This document shows positions 1 through 9,220 of a stretch of DNA of 36,922 nt, one piece after another; the stretch's first letter is position 1, and each line of letters opens with the position of its first letter. Source of the DNA: a bacterium (GTDB lineage Bacteria > Pseudomonadota > Gammaproteobacteria > Methylococcales > Methylomonadaceae). The notes below the pieces were generated by a model. It did no database searches and had not been told where the DNA came from. It was given only the letters and a program-made list of their open reading frames with translations. The stretch lies in assembly GCA_030591965.1 (NCBI GenBank), contig JAUVAA010000010.1:1-36922 (forward strand), read 5' to 3'. The position numbers and the translations under genes are program-made.

Positions 1-1203
1 CAGTAGAGTTAGTGCAATTGAGCCGAAAATAACCGTCACTGAAACCAGCATATTATTCAGCCATTCTGGTTTTAGGAGCAGTATCGAACCCAACCCGAGC
101 ATCATGCTACCGGAGAGCATTTTCAATAAGCGACCCTCTTGTTCGGATAGTTTTTTACTACCTAATGTAAGGCTAAAAAGAATAACAATAAGTAAGAGTG
201 GAATAATGTAAATGACATTATACAGGGCTAAATATAGATAATATTGAGTTGTCGGTAAATCGCTTAAAGTTAAGATGCGCGTGTACACCATCGGCAAGCC
301 AGCCGTACATAGCAATTCATAGCTGTTAGCCGCTATCGCTAAAATTATGGTCGCCATAATCATACTAGACCAAGAGCCAGTTTGAGTGAGAGTACGCATG
401 CGCGTAAATAGCCTTATTCTTGACGAGTCTGAGAGCGAGAGGGAAATGCCCTGTTTAAAGAAGAAATAATCCTTGATATTAAGCAAGCCAAAAATAATCG
501 CAATAACGCCTGCTGTTGCAGTAATAAAGATCAACTGCTCGGTAATTAAGAATAAATTAAGCCAAGCACTCATAAATAGAAAGTACATAAGTCCTGAGCA
601 TAAAACAAATGTGCCACCGATAACTAGCATCCGTGCGCGACTACGGTGATGTACCATTAAGCTTAAGAGAAAGAACAGAATAAAAAATGCGCAGGGGTTA
701 AAAGCATCAAGCGCAGCAATTAATAAAGTAAATACAGGAAGCGAAAAATCTTGATAATGAGTTTTTCCTAGACCAGGGATATTGAAGTTTTCTTGTACTT
801 GCGTAGTCTGTGTGTTTTCTTGTCGATGACAGGCTAGAAGCTTTTCTTCTAATTCTTTGCCAGTAGTTTCCGCTTGGTCATAACCAACCATCATTTGCCC
901 ACAAAAAATAAAAGCAGGGACTGAATTAGCAGGTTGATCTAATTGTTGTGCCATTAATAAGAAACGCTTTTGATTGACGCGACTGTCAACCAAGTCATAA
1001 CGGTGTAAAGTTAGCCAAGGATAGGTTTGGGGGAGTTTGTTAATAAAGGGCTTAGCGGTTTTGCAGTGAGGGCAATGTCGTGACCAGAAATAATATAAAG
1101 TGACTTCATTAGTCGGCTGTTGAACTAACTGCTTATTAGTTTCCGCCTGTAAATCAGGTGATAGCAGGGCGCTGATAAGCAAGAATAAGTAGCTAATGAT
1201 CAT
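1..1203 (-). CDS. Periplasmic thioredoxin-like domain fused to DsbD/CcdA-like membrane domain (3' end outside window)
   Basis: The minus-strand frame stays open from an ATG at 1203 to the window edge, so about 401 codons are seen and the C-terminus is missing. An N-terminal signal-like segment (residues 1-20) is followed by a thioredoxin-fold region with a CPHC active site at residues 44-47 in the context YYFWSRHCPHCKTA. From about residue 170 there are at least six hydrophobic segments; the first holds an NPC motif (LDAFNPCAFF), as in DsbD/CcdA-type thiol transporters. A CXXC site outside the membrane joined to a membrane electron-transfer domain suggests periplasmic disulfide reduction or redox relay, possibly in cytochrome c maturation. 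That role is inferred from architecture. No clear Shine-Dalgarno precedes the ATG. Confidence 0.75.
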   Translation of the reverse strand, partial: MIISYLFLLISALLSPDLQAETNKQLVQQPTNEVTLYYFWSRHCPHCKTAKPFINKLPQTYPWLTLHRYDLVDSRVNQKRFLLMAQQLDQPANSVPAFIFCGQMMVGYDQAETTGKELEEKLLACHRQENTQTTQVQENFNIPGLGKTHYQDFSLPVFTLLIAALDAFNPCAFFILFFLLSLMVHHRSRARMLVIGGTFVLCSGLMYFLFMSAWLNLFLITEQLIFITATAGVIAIIFGLLNIKDYFFFKQGISLSLSDSSRIRLFTRMRTLTQTGSWSSMIMATIILAIAANSYELLCTAGLPMVYTRILTLSDLPTTQYYLYLALYNVIYIIPLLLIVILFSLTLGSKKLSEQEGRLLKMLSGSMMLGLGSILLLKPEWLNNMLVSVTVIFGSIALTLL

Positions 1204-1302
1204 AATGATTTGGTCGTCGGCTTATGAGAGTAGGTGGTTAATCATTATACAGCGGACAAGTTTTACCATAGGGTGTATATGGTTTTGTTAGGGCAGCTTA
1301 GG

Positions 1303-1428
1303 AGTCAATTAAGCCCTCTCTTGTTGGAGAGGGTTGGGTGAGGAGAATAAAATCATGCCTTTATAATTCCCCTCATCATCAACCTCCCCCTTTTGGAGAA
1401 AGAGCTTATCCTTAAGTCAACAGCATTG
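1303..1428. repeat. Degenerate, enlarged copy of a TIR element (family also at 9030 and 24192)
   Basis: The right end, CTTAAGTCAACAGCATTG at 1411-1428, is identical to the right terminal repeat of the copy at 9030. The left end near 1303 is degraded. Between them are two CCTCTC/GAGAGG-type half-palindromes (1315-1332 and 1384-1400) around an AT-rich spacer, so this copy is about 126 bp against 64 bp for the others. It lies in the 329-bp gap 1204-1532. The rest of that gap holds only a CTCTGTG direct repeat near 1484-1500, and I see no gene in it. Confidence 0.6.
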
Positions 1429-1532
1429 AATCTTAGGTGTGAAGTAAAAAATGGAAAAACAGAATACGCAACGAGAAGTGTTTTCTCTGTGCTCTCTGTG
1501 GTTAAAATCTTATTTTTAAGCTACTTGAAATA

Positions 1533-2378
1533 TTAACTGCCAAAAATAAATTCTACAGAGAAATTCATCGACCAAGTCGGCCCAGCATCCGGCGTCACTG
1601 GATTATAATAGCCACCTAAGCGACTATTAATCGCGTTGTCGCCGATTTTAAATAACTTCCCTACGCCTGCACCGATAGGGACTGTCCAACGCTGTTCTGA
1701 ATTAGAGCGCCAGTTAGCTACCATTTGCAGATCTGAAAGTAGATACCAGCCATCAGGCAGGTTGTAATAGATAGACGGCTGAATGATCATTTGACTGACA
1801 TTTTCTCTACCATCGCTACCAAATACTGACCAAATTTGCTGCACTTCCAGATTAATCGTCCAGTGTTCAGGTTGATACACCAGCATTAACGCAGGCCCTG
1901 CACTGAATTGACCGCTACCTAATTCTCGGCTTGGTTCATCGGTTGGGAAAGTAAATGTTGGCCCAAAACCATAAGTGAAGTCTTCACCTAGAGTCGAGGA
2001 AAAATAACTGGTAAAGTCGGTATCAGCTAAACCGGTAGCATAACCATCACTGCCGCCATGACCATCACCGGTATAAGGTTCGGGTAAGCCTTTAATGCCA
2101 GTAATGTCACCAGGCGTACCCATGATATTTAATGTCAGCTGGTTAATAATATTCCAGCCATCAAATTTGATCGGCATAATGGGGGAGAAACTACCGATAT
2201 GAACTTCGCCAGCAGGCGCACCACCATGAAAATTATATTTAAACGGTAATCTAAAATTAGGGCTTAACGGATTTTGCGCTGTTCTTTGCCACTCAGTATA
2301 AGAGGGAGTGAATTCTTTAGCCTGAATAGGCGATGAAAGAAAAGTAGCAGTACAAAGAGGGAGTAAATAACGTTCCAT
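1533..2378 (-). CDS. Putative outer-membrane beta-barrel protein
   Basis: A 281-residue protein with a signal peptide (cleavage near residue 20, after IQA) followed by alternating polar/aromatic stretches typical of a beta-barrel. Gly-rich loops (GDGHGGSDGYATG near residue 105) and a YGFGPTFTFP strand resemble the bacterial family often annotated as a MetA-pathway-like or neuromedin-U-like transporter. It ends in FSVEFIFGS, lacking the usual terminal Phe. It follows the beta-propeller gene by 3 bp, so the two are probably co-transcribed. The substrate is unknown and the family assignment rests on general resemblance. Confidence 0.55.
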   Translation of the reverse strand: MERYLLPLCTATFLSSPIQAKEFTPSYTEWQRTAQNPLSPNFRLPFKYNFHGGAPAGEVHIGSFSPIMPIKFDGWNIINQLTLNIMGTPGDITGIKGLPEPYTGDGHGGSDGYATGLADTDFTSYFSSTLGEDFTYGFGPTFTFPTDEPSRELGSGQFSAGPALMLVYQPEHWTINLEVQQIWSVFGSDGRENVSQMIIQPSIYYNLPDGWYLLSDLQMVANWRSNSEQRWTVPIGAGVGKLFKIGDNAINSRLGGYYNPVTPDAGPTWSMNFSVEFIFGS

Positions 2379-2381
2379 TAA

Positions 2382-3398
2382 TTAGTCTTTCGTAAAATGA
2401 GAATGGGCTAGTTCGTTAAAAGAAAAATCATCGCCTACAGGCTCAATCTGGAAAATACGGTTAGGCATTTGCGTATTAAATTTACGTTCTTTACCATCTG
2501 CTGTGCGTTCACGTAAATTAAACGTATTACAGTCGGCAATTAGATGCGAACCAGAAGGTTGTTCGATCGTATCTTGAACCCATTTGACAGGGAATAAGGA
2601 ATTAGTCCCGTCGATAATTTCCAGTAATTGGAAATTGCGATCATAAATATGCGTTTCACCTTTGCGCGAATTAGAAAGCATATAGCCTTTCGAGTGAGGA
2701 CGAATATGATGTGCGCCATTCAAATTCTCAATAACATGCTCTAATTTTAACGTTTCTCTGTCTATACGAGCGACTTTGCCTTGATAGAACAGAATGGTGA
2801 GAATTTTACTTTCGTCATACGGATCAACGATGGCTGAATTCAAATGCGTGGTCTGTAATTTTCCTGAATAACAAAGCGTGCGGTGATCAAAGTCACGGTC
2901 AATTGTTCTTTCTCCACCACCGTAACGTGTTGAATAACCTTGTTCAGTGCCAAACCAGTCCCAGATTATTTCACCGCTTAAATTGACTTCTAATATGGCA
3001 TCTATGCCGCTAGAAGTGACTAATATGCCGTTTTTAGTTCGGCGTAGGGAACGCATTTGCGAAAATAGAGGGTGTTTGATGACTAAGTCGATTTCACCTT
3101 GATCATTTAATCTGAGAATATGTTCATCACCCGCTTGGCCATCAATGCAGCAAGGTAGGCCAGTAATAAAATAAAGCCCTTCACCCGCGACATATTCCAT
3201 ACCAAAAGGTTTGGTAGGATAGATTTCATCTAATAAGCGAAATTTTCCTAAAGGCTCAAGCTGTTCTAATAGCTGGATTTTTCCGCCGGGTGATCCGGTA
3301 AATACATCACTAGATTTATCTTTCCCTCTGATAATACGGTTTAAGCGGAACTTGGCATAATCCCAGTTCGTTTGCGGATAGGAAATTAAAAAACGCAT
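2382..3398 (-). CDS. Beta-propeller (NHL/arylsulfotransferase-like) protein of unknown function
   Basis: A 338-residue protein with repeated blade-like units of the form ILRLNDQGEIDLVIKHP, ILEVNLSGEIIWDWFG and ARIDRETLKLEHVIENL, which suggest a five- or six-bladed propeller. It contains HHIRPHSKGYMLSNS, an aromatic- and His-rich stretch, and a CC pair at about residues 83-84. No signal peptide is evident, so it may be cytoplasmic. WDWFG blades occur in arylsulfotransferase-like and NHL proteins, but I do not see a diagnostic catalytic motif. It is the first gene of a pair with the downstream outer-membrane protein. Confidence 0.5.
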   Translation of the reverse strand: MRFLISYPQTNWDYAKFRLNRIIRGKDKSSDVFTGSPGGKIQLLEQLEPLGKFRLLDEIYPTKPFGMEYVAGEGLYFITGLPCCIDGQAGDEHILRLNDQGEIDLVIKHPLFSQMRSLRRTKNGILVTSSGIDAILEVNLSGEIIWDWFGTEQGYSTRYGGGERTIDRDFDHRTLCYSGKLQTTHLNSAIVDPYDESKILTILFYQGKVARIDRETLKLEHVIENLNGAHHIRPHSKGYMLSNSRKGETHIYDRNFQLLEIIDGTNSLFPVKWVQDTIEQPSGSHLIADCNTFNLRERTADGKERKFNTQMPNRIFQIEPVGDDFSFNELAHSHFTKD

Positions 3399-3581
3399 GA
3401 ATGATGTCTCCGAGAATATTAAATTGCTAGGAAACTTAGGAAGTAGCCTATAAAGAGAATAATGAATCCAGCAATCAAGGTGATATGTATGAACCTAGGT
3501 TCAATTTGAACCGATAATTATACCGTATAAACCGCATCCACTTTGGAATGTGTAGTTTTTAATTAATACTCTTTTCGTATT

Positions 3582-3680
3582 CGTCATTCCTGTATGCTTT
3601 GAGCAGGCATCTATTGATGATGATTAGATTTTCGATAAAGCTTGTGCCCATGCTTAACAGGGTAAACTTTGGGGATGACT
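3582..3680. repeat. Degenerate GTCATTCC palindromic repeat
   Basis: CGTCATTCCTG at 3582-3592, followed by an AGCAGG arm and ending in GGGATGACT near 3671-3679, matches the ends of the cleaner copies at 10299 and 16319. The middle has diverged. It lies in the 527-bp gap 3399-3925, where no gene is apparent. Confidence 0.5.
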
Positions 3681-3790
3681 GGAGTTTTCATAAACTACGA
3701 TATTTCAATATAGACTGAGTTTATCAGTTATCGCACAGAAAAATTGGGTTTGATTATAGAGAATATTATAACGCGGGGCATACTGAAAAC

Positions 3791-3890
3791 TGTAGGGAGT
3801 GGCTTTAGCCCACCTTTATAGTAGGTGCGCGACATTGGCGGGCGTAAAAATACGCCCTACCAATAAATGTAGGCTAAAGACCTGCGCCCC
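3791..3890. repeat. GTAGGG-type palindromic repeat cluster
   Basis: The stretch contains a perfect hairpin, GGGCGTA AAAA TACGCCC (3840-3857), between GTAGGGAGTGGCTTTAGCCC (3792-3811) and GTAGGCTAAAGACCTGCGCC. The arms resemble the GTAGGGCGGACTTTAGTCCGC repeats elsewhere in the window. It sits upstream of the 2382-3398 gene and downstream of the RND gene and may act as a transcription barrier between them. Confidence 0.5.
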
Positions 3891-3925
3891 ATGCGTTGTT
3901 TTAATTTTTCATTAAGGAGGAGAAT

Positions 3926-6900
3926 TTAATTCGACTTTTCTTTACTAAAGCGCTCACTAAAGCCTTGCATGACGGCATAAAACACAGGTGTAAATATTAA
4001 GGACATAGTCACTGCGGCAATCATACCGCCGTCCACTGCAGTACCAATCGCCTGACGACTTGCCGCACCTGCTCCACTAGCGACCATTAATGGCATAAAG
4101 CCTAAAATTGAGGAAAATGCCGTCATTAAAATCGCCCGGAAGCGTAACCGAGAAGCTTCAACGGCTGCATCAAAAATACTTATGCCTTTAGCGCGCTGTT
4201 CAGCTGCTAATTCAACAATCAAAATCGCATTTTTACTGGCCAAACCAATAATCAGTACAATCCCGATCTGGGTATAAACATTATTATCAAACTCGCGCAT
4301 CATTAAGGCAGCAACCGTACCCAATAAAGCTAATGGTACAACCAGTAGTACCGCCATCGGCAAACTCCAGCTTTCATATTGAGCGGCTAAAACCAAAAAC
4401 ACCAGAACAATCGCCAAAGCAAAAATAACGGTGGCTTCAGAGCCGACCTGCTTTTCTTGATAAGACATGCCTGTCCACTCAAAACCTAGTGAGTCAGGGA
4501 ATTTTTCTTGTGCCATTTGTTCCATTAGATTTAAGGCTTCGCCGGAACTAAATCCAGGTGCGGCACTGCCGGTAATGGAAGCGGCAGGGTAGAGGTTGTA
4601 ACGCAAAATAGTTTGTGGACCTAAAGTTTCATCCACTCTGATTAAGGTACCTAGCGGAATCATTTCGCCTTTTTTATTACGTACTTCGAGTTGACGTATG
4701 TCTTCGGGCTTTAAGCGAAACTCAGCATCTGCCTGGACTTTCACCTGCCAAGTACGACCAAATTGATTAAAATCATTTACATAAGCCGAGCCTAAGTAAG
4801 CCTGTAAGGTATTAAACACATCATTTAAAGGGATCTCTAAAGTTTTTGCTTTGGTACGATCTACTTCAGCAAATAATTGTGGTACACCAGCTCTAAAAGT
4901 GGAGTTAAGTTTCGCTAAGCCTGATTGGCTTTGGCTGTCTACGATCATTTCAGTTGCCATGCGCTGTAGTTCCTCTAAACCAGCATTGCCTCTGTCCTGA
5001 ATCTGCATTTGAAAACCACCGGAAACCCCTAAGCCCGGAATTGCGGGCGGGACAAAGGTAAATATAATGGCTTCTTGAATCTGGCTCAGCTTTTGATTCA
5101 GGTGTTGTAGAATGGCCTCTTGAGTTTCATTTTCAGCGGTGCGCTCTTCCCATGGCTTCATGACCACGAAAACTGTCGCTGCATTAGAGGCATTGGTGCC
5201 ATCGATCATGGAAAAGCCACCTAATGATATCCAGTCTCTTACACCTGGCGTTTCTTTTAAGATGTCATCAATTTTCCTTAGTACTTCATCGGTACGTTCC
5301 TTAGAGGAAGCATCGGGTAATTGCACTGCCGTAATGACATAACCTTGATCTTCTACTGGTAAAAAGGAAGCAGGAATTTTGCCAAATTGCCAGCCACTTG
5401 CAACCGCGATACCTAAAGCTAATAACATCATCAAAAAGCCACGGCGGACGACGATTTTTAAAAAATTGGCATAGCCATTAGAGCAGGCTTCAAAAAAACG
5501 ATCAAAGCCTCGAAAAAAAGCATTTTTGCTTTTTGGTGCAGGGCGTAATAATAATGCCGCTAATGCTGGGCTTAAGGTTAAAGCATTGAGTGAGCTGAAA
5601 ACGGTTGCTACTGCAATGGTGAGAGAAAATTGACGATACATTTCGCCGGTAATTCCAGGTAAAAAAGCGGTCGGTACAAATACGGCTAATAACACCAAAG
5701 TCGTTGCGACAACGGGGCCAGATACATCGCTCATGGCTTGAATGGCAGCTTCTCTTGAGGACATACCTTTTTCGATATAAGCGGCGGTCGCTTCGACCAC
5801 AACAATCGAGTCATCGACCACCACACCGATGGCAAGTACTAAACCAAATAAGGTCAGCATATTCAAGGAAAAGCCCATCATCGACATAACAATAAAAGTA
5901 GCAATTAATGATACCGGAATAGTCACTGCGGGAATCAGGGTAGAACGCCAGTCTTGCAAGAAAATAAATAAAACAATAAATACTAAAGCGCCGGCTTGAT
6001 ATAGGGTAACGAAAACTTCATTAATTGAAGCGCTAACAAAAAGTGTAGTGTCATAAGGGACTTTGTATTCAAGCCCTTGAGGGAAGTTTTTTTCTAATTC
6101 CTGCATTTTTGCGCGAACTTGATCGGCGACCTCTAAGGCGTTAGCCCCAGGTAATTGATAAATACTAATACTGGCTGAAGGTGCACCATTTACATTGGCG
6201 CTAATGTCGTAGGTTTTACCGCCTAAATCAATGCGAGCAACATCTTTTAAACGGGTGATAGCGCCATTTTTATCTGTTTTTATAATAATATCTTCAAATT
6301 GAGCAATATCTGTTAAGCGGCCTAAGACATTAATGGTGTATTGGAAGTTTGTGCCGGAAGGGACGGGAGGCTGGCCAATTTGGCCCGCTGCAACTTGTAC
6401 GTTTTGCTCACGCATCTCATTTAAGATATCTTGGGTGGTAATGCCCCGCGATTTCATTTGGTGAGGGTTGAGCCAAACCCGCATACTGTAATCACTAGGA
6501 GGGAAAATCATGACATCCCCAACCCCTTTAATACGTGCTAACTGGTCGCGAATATTTAAGGTTGCGTAATTACTTAAATACAATTCATCAAAGCTACTAT
6601 CTGGTGAGGTCAGGGTGATAAATAAGATAATATTAGCAGATTTCTTTTTGGTGCTAACGCCTTGGCGGTTTACTTCTTCAGGTAGATTAGGTGCTGCTAA
6701 AGCAACACGGTTTTGTACCATAACCTGAGCAATATCTAAGTCAGTACCGACTTCAAAAGTCACCGTTAAGGCATATGAGCCATCACCGGCACTGGTGGAT
6801 GACATATACAGCATGTTTTCCACACCGTTAACCTGTTGTTCAATTGGTGCCGCAACTGTCTCAGCAATAACCTGAGCATTAGCCCCTGGGTAAGTGGCTT

Positions 6901-7039
6901 TAACCTCAACGGTAGGTGGGGTGATTTCAGGATATTGCGCACTGGGTAAAGTTAAAACAGAGATGATACCTGCAATTAATAAGACTATAGAAATAACCGC
7001 GGCAAAAATAGGGCGATCTATAAAAAATTTAGAAAACAT
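3926..7039 (-). CDS. RND (HAE-1) efflux pump inner-membrane transporter
   Basis: AcrB/MexB-type proton-driven drug exporter of about 1037 residues, the usual length. I start it at the ATG giving MFSKFFIDRPIFAAVISI, the conserved HAE-1 N-terminus. An AGGA Shine-Dalgarno lies 8 nt upstream and the first gene's stop is 4 bp away; a longer in-frame start would overlap that gene. The proton-relay pair is present (AIGVVVDDSIVVVEA, transmembrane helix 4), as is the helix-10 lysine (GLASKNAILIVE). Two large periplasmic loops are present. It is co-transcribed with the adaptor upstream. No outer-membrane channel gene is beside it, so it probably uses a TolC-like protein encoded elsewhere. Confidence 0.92.
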   Translation of the reverse strand: MFSKFFIDRPIFAAVISIVLLIAGIISVLTLPSAQYPEITPPTVEVKATYPGANAQVIAETVAAPIEQQVNGVENMLYMSSTSAGDGSYALTVTFEVGTDLDIAQVMVQNRVALAAPNLPEEVNRQGVSTKKKSANIILFITLTSPDSSFDELYLSNYATLNIRDQLARIKGVGDVMIFPPSDYSMRVWLNPHQMKSRGITTQDILNEMREQNVQVAAGQIGQPPVPSGTNFQYTINVLGRLTDIAQFEDIIIKTDKNGAITRLKDVARIDLGGKTYDISANVNGAPSASISIYQLPGANALEVADQVRAKMQELEKNFPQGLEYKVPYDTTLFVSASINEVFVTLYQAGALVFIVLFIFLQDWRSTLIPAVTIPVSLIATFIVMSMMGFSLNMLTLFGLVLAIGVVVDDSIVVVEATAAYIEKGMSSREAAIQAMSDVSGPVVATTLVLLAVFVPTAFLPGITGEMYRQFSLTIAVATVFSSLNALTLSPALAALLLRPAPKSKNAFFRGFDRFFEACSNGYANFLKIVVRRGFLMMLLALGIAVASGWQFGKIPASFLPVEDQGYVITAVQLPDASSKERTDEVLRKIDDILKETPGVRDWISLGGFSMIDGTNASNAATVFVVMKPWEERTAENETQEAILQHLNQKLSQIQEAIIFTFVPPAIPGLGVSGGFQMQIQDRGNAGLEELQRMATEMIVDSQSQSGLAKLNSTFRAGVPQLFAEVDRTKAKTLEIPLNDVFNTLQAYLGSAYVNDFNQFGRTWQVKVQADAEFRLKPEDIRQLEVRNKKGEMIPLGTLIRVDETLGPQTILRYNLYPAASITGSAAPGFSSGEALNLMEQMAQEKFPDSLGFEWTGMSYQEKQVGSEATVIFALAIVLVFLVLAAQYESWSLPMAVLLVVPLALLGTVAALMMREFDNNVYTQIGIVLIIGLASKNAILIVELAAEQRAKGISIFDAAVEASRLRFRAILMTAFSSILGFMPLMVASGAGAASRQAIGTAVDGGMIAAVTMSLIFTPVFYAVMQGFSERFSKEKSN

Positions 7040-7043
7040 ACGT

Positions 7044-8219
7044 TTATCCTGCTGTGGCTGTAGCGGTTGTAGGATTAACGACACTGCCTGGCCTGGCTTT
7101 TTGCAAGCCATTAATAATCACTTTATCGTCTGCTTTGATGCCTTCACTTATGACGGTCATTCCATCTATGCGTTGCCCTAAAGTAATAGGACGTTTTTCA
7201 ACTTTATTTTCCTGATTCACAACTAAAACAAAGCGACCACTTTGGTCTGACCCTATAGCGCGTTCGTCAATTAATAAAGCGTCGGGCGTTTTTCCCACAG
7301 GTAAGCGTAAACGGCTAAATAAGCCAGGAACTAAGCGCTCTGGTTTTTCTGAATTAGCAAATATACCGCGTAATTCGATGGTGCCGGTATTAGTATTTAG
7401 TGTGGACTCAGCAAAATCTAATTTGCCTTCATGTGGATAACCTTTTTCATCAGCTAAACCTAAAAAGAGAGGAATGTTTAATTCCTGATCAGGTTCTTTA
7501 TCAGAATCATGTCCCATTTGCTGAACTTTTTCACCACGTAATGTCATTAAGCGTAATAAATCTCGTTCATTTAAATGAAAGTAGGTATACATGGGCTGAT
7601 ATTGCGTGACAGTCGTTAATAAAGTGGCCTCTCCTTCGCCTACTAAATTGCCAATATCGACGGTATTTCTGCTCACACGCCCAGCTATAGGTGCGGTAAC
7701 TCGCGTATAGCTTAGCTGGATTTCTGCGCTACGTACGCCAGCTGATTTTAAGCCAATAGTTGCTTGAGCTACGTCGCGTTCTGTTTTTCGGCGCAGGTGG
7801 TCTGTTTTGGAAATATAATTTTTCTTAATTAACTGATCAGCACGGTTTAATTCGGCTTGTGTGCGATTGAGTTGTGCTTGAGCGCTGACTAACTCTGCTT
7901 GTGCTGCGGCTAGTTTAGCCTGATAAAGGTCAGGGTCAATGATAAATAATAAATCTCCTTGTTTAACATTTGTTCCTGGCTCAAAGTGCATGCTTTTTAA
8001 GATACCTGAGGCTTGTGCTCTCACTTCGGCAAAGCCAACCGATTGCGTAGTGCCGGTAAATTCTAAATATTCAGTGACACTTTGCTGTACAGGTTGGCTA
8101 ACAGTGACTTCCGGTGGTGGAGGTGCGATATATTCATTTTTTTGATCGCAGGCCGTGAGCCATAGGGAACATAAAATAAGAATAAATTGAACTGATCGAT
8201 GATTATGCAATAGTGACAT
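7044..8219 (-). CDS. RND efflux periplasmic adaptor (membrane fusion) lipoprotein
   Basis: A 391-residue AcrA/MexA-type adaptor linking the inner-membrane pump to an outer-membrane channel. The signal peptide ends in the lipobox LTAC with Cys24. The domains follow family order: a lipoyl half (GILKSMHFEPGTNVKQGDLLFII), an alpha-helical hairpin rich in Ala/Gln (residues 100-150), the second lipoyl half (YTRVTAPIAGRVSR), then the beta-barrel and membrane-proximal domains. The Thr/Ala-rich tail (TTATATAG) is probably disordered. It is the first gene of the two-gene operon. Confidence 0.92.
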   Translation of the reverse strand: MSLLHNHRSVQFILILCSLWLTACDQKNEYIAPPPPEVTVSQPVQQSVTEYLEFTGTTQSVGFAEVRAQASGILKSMHFEPGTNVKQGDLLFIIDPDLYQAKLAAAQAELVSAQAQLNRTQAELNRADQLIKKNYISKTDHLRRKTERDVAQATIGLKSAGVRSAEIQLSYTRVTAPIAGRVSRNTVDIGNLVGEGEATLLTTVTQYQPMYTYFHLNERDLLRLMTLRGEKVQQMGHDSDKEPDQELNIPLFLGLADEKGYPHEGKLDFAESTLNTNTGTIELRGIFANSEKPERLVPGLFSRLRLPVGKTPDALLIDERAIGSDQSGRFVLVVNQENKVEKRPITLGQRIDGMTVISEGIKADDKVIINGLQKARPGSVVNPTTATATAG

Positions 8220-8455
8220 AGATTAAGCTGAATAGTTAAATGATTGGTTTCAATTGCAATTATTTAAACACGTAATTATATTAAATGTTAGTGTAGGCGG
8301 CCTACTATAATTGTTTGCTTATAAATGTGACTTTCTTCACGTGAATAATAATTTTATCTAGTTAGCTGGCTATAATGAAGATTGTAGACTATTATCATGA
8401 AGCTATTCTTAATGGGGTAGCTTCTTTTTTAAATTTCCACCAATCAATAAAAATT

Positions 8456-9004
8456 ATGAAAAAATTACAAACCTTAAGCATACTTATGCTTGCTATTTTG
8501 ATTTCCGCTTGTGCTTCTCCATTAACAAAAGATATAGAAGTTGAGGCAGCATCGGACCCTAAAGTAAATTTAAAGGCTTATACAAGCTATGCTTGGTTGG
8601 GCTCAGCAGCGTTACTAAATGATCCGGAAGGAAAGTGGAAAACGCCAAATTTTGATGTTTCTAGCGATATTAAATTTCAGATTGACAGCGAATTACGTGC
8701 GAAAGGTCTTACCAAAGTTACAGACCAAAATGCTGAAGTTGCAATGAGCTTTTTTGCTGGTGTAGATATGGAAGCGCAGGGTTTAAAAGTTGATCCAGCA
8801 ACCGACGTTGAAATTCCTACAAATGTTCCTAAATCGGGGTTAATTGTTGTCGCTTCAGATGTAAAAACGGGTTACGTTATCTGGATCGGCGTAGCGACAG
8901 CTGATGTTAAAGAAGGTGCAACAGTTGCAGAGTCTAAAACGCGTATAGCGTATGCAATAAATAAAATGTTTAACCCTAAGTTTTATGATTCTTGGTTTAA
9001 ATAA
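8456..9004 (+). CDS. DUF4136-type lipoprotein
   Basis: I start at the ATG giving MKKLQTLSILMLAILISAC, a clean lipoprotein signal with lipobox ISAC; an upstream in-frame ATG at 8375 would place 27 odd residues before it. The mature part contains YTSYAWLG, GLTKVTDQNAEVAMSFFAGVD, a TGYVIWIGVATADV strand and a C-terminal helix with RIAYAINKMF. These are the hallmarks of DUF4136 outer-membrane-associated lipoproteins of unknown function. No strong Shine-Dalgarno is visible. It appears to be a single gene, bounded downstream by the 64-bp repeat at 9030. Confidence 0.7.
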   Translation: MKKLQTLSILMLAILISACASPLTKDIEVEAASDPKVNLKAYTSYAWLGSAALLNDPEGKWKTPNFDVSSDIKFQIDSELRAKGLTKVTDQNAEVAMSFFAGVDMEAQGLKVDPATDVEIPTNVPKSGLIVVASDVKTGYVIWIGVATADVKEGATVAESKTRIAYAINKMFNPKFYDSWFK

Positions 9005-9029
9005 TATTTAGTTGGCTAGGTTTTAGCCT

Positions 9030-9093
9030 CAAGGCTGTTGACTTAAGTACTCTCTCTTTGGAGAAGGAGCTTATTCTTAAGTCAACAGCATTG
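9030..9093. repeat. 64-bp terminal-inverted-repeat element (MITE-like)
   Basis: The arms GCTGTTGACTTAAG (9034-9047) and CTTAAGTCAACAGC (9076-9089) are perfect 14-bp inverted repeats; the outer bases CAAGG/CATTG extend the match with one mismatch. The 28-bp centre carries CTCTCTTTGGAGAAGG. The copy at 24192-24255 has the same length and nearly the same centre. Confidence 0.75.
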
Positions 9094-9220
9094 GGTATTA
9101 GTCTTAGCCATAATAGAAAATAGCTCGCGTTGTCAGTATGATATGAAAACGTACCCCCATCATTCTCGCTAAAGCATATAGGATTAATGGGATAGAGCTA
9201 ATCTCATTAAGGATATAAAT

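Noticed and set aside
7044-7111. Longer start for the RND transporter
   Set aside because: It would overlap the adaptor gene; the ATG at 7039 has a ribosome-binding site and gives the conserved MFSKFFIDRP start.
8291-8306. Short palindrome GTAGGCGGCCTAC upstream of the RND adaptor as a TetR-type operator
   Set aside because: There is no regulator gene nearby, and the arms look like the GTAGGG repeat family, so an operator cannot be supported.
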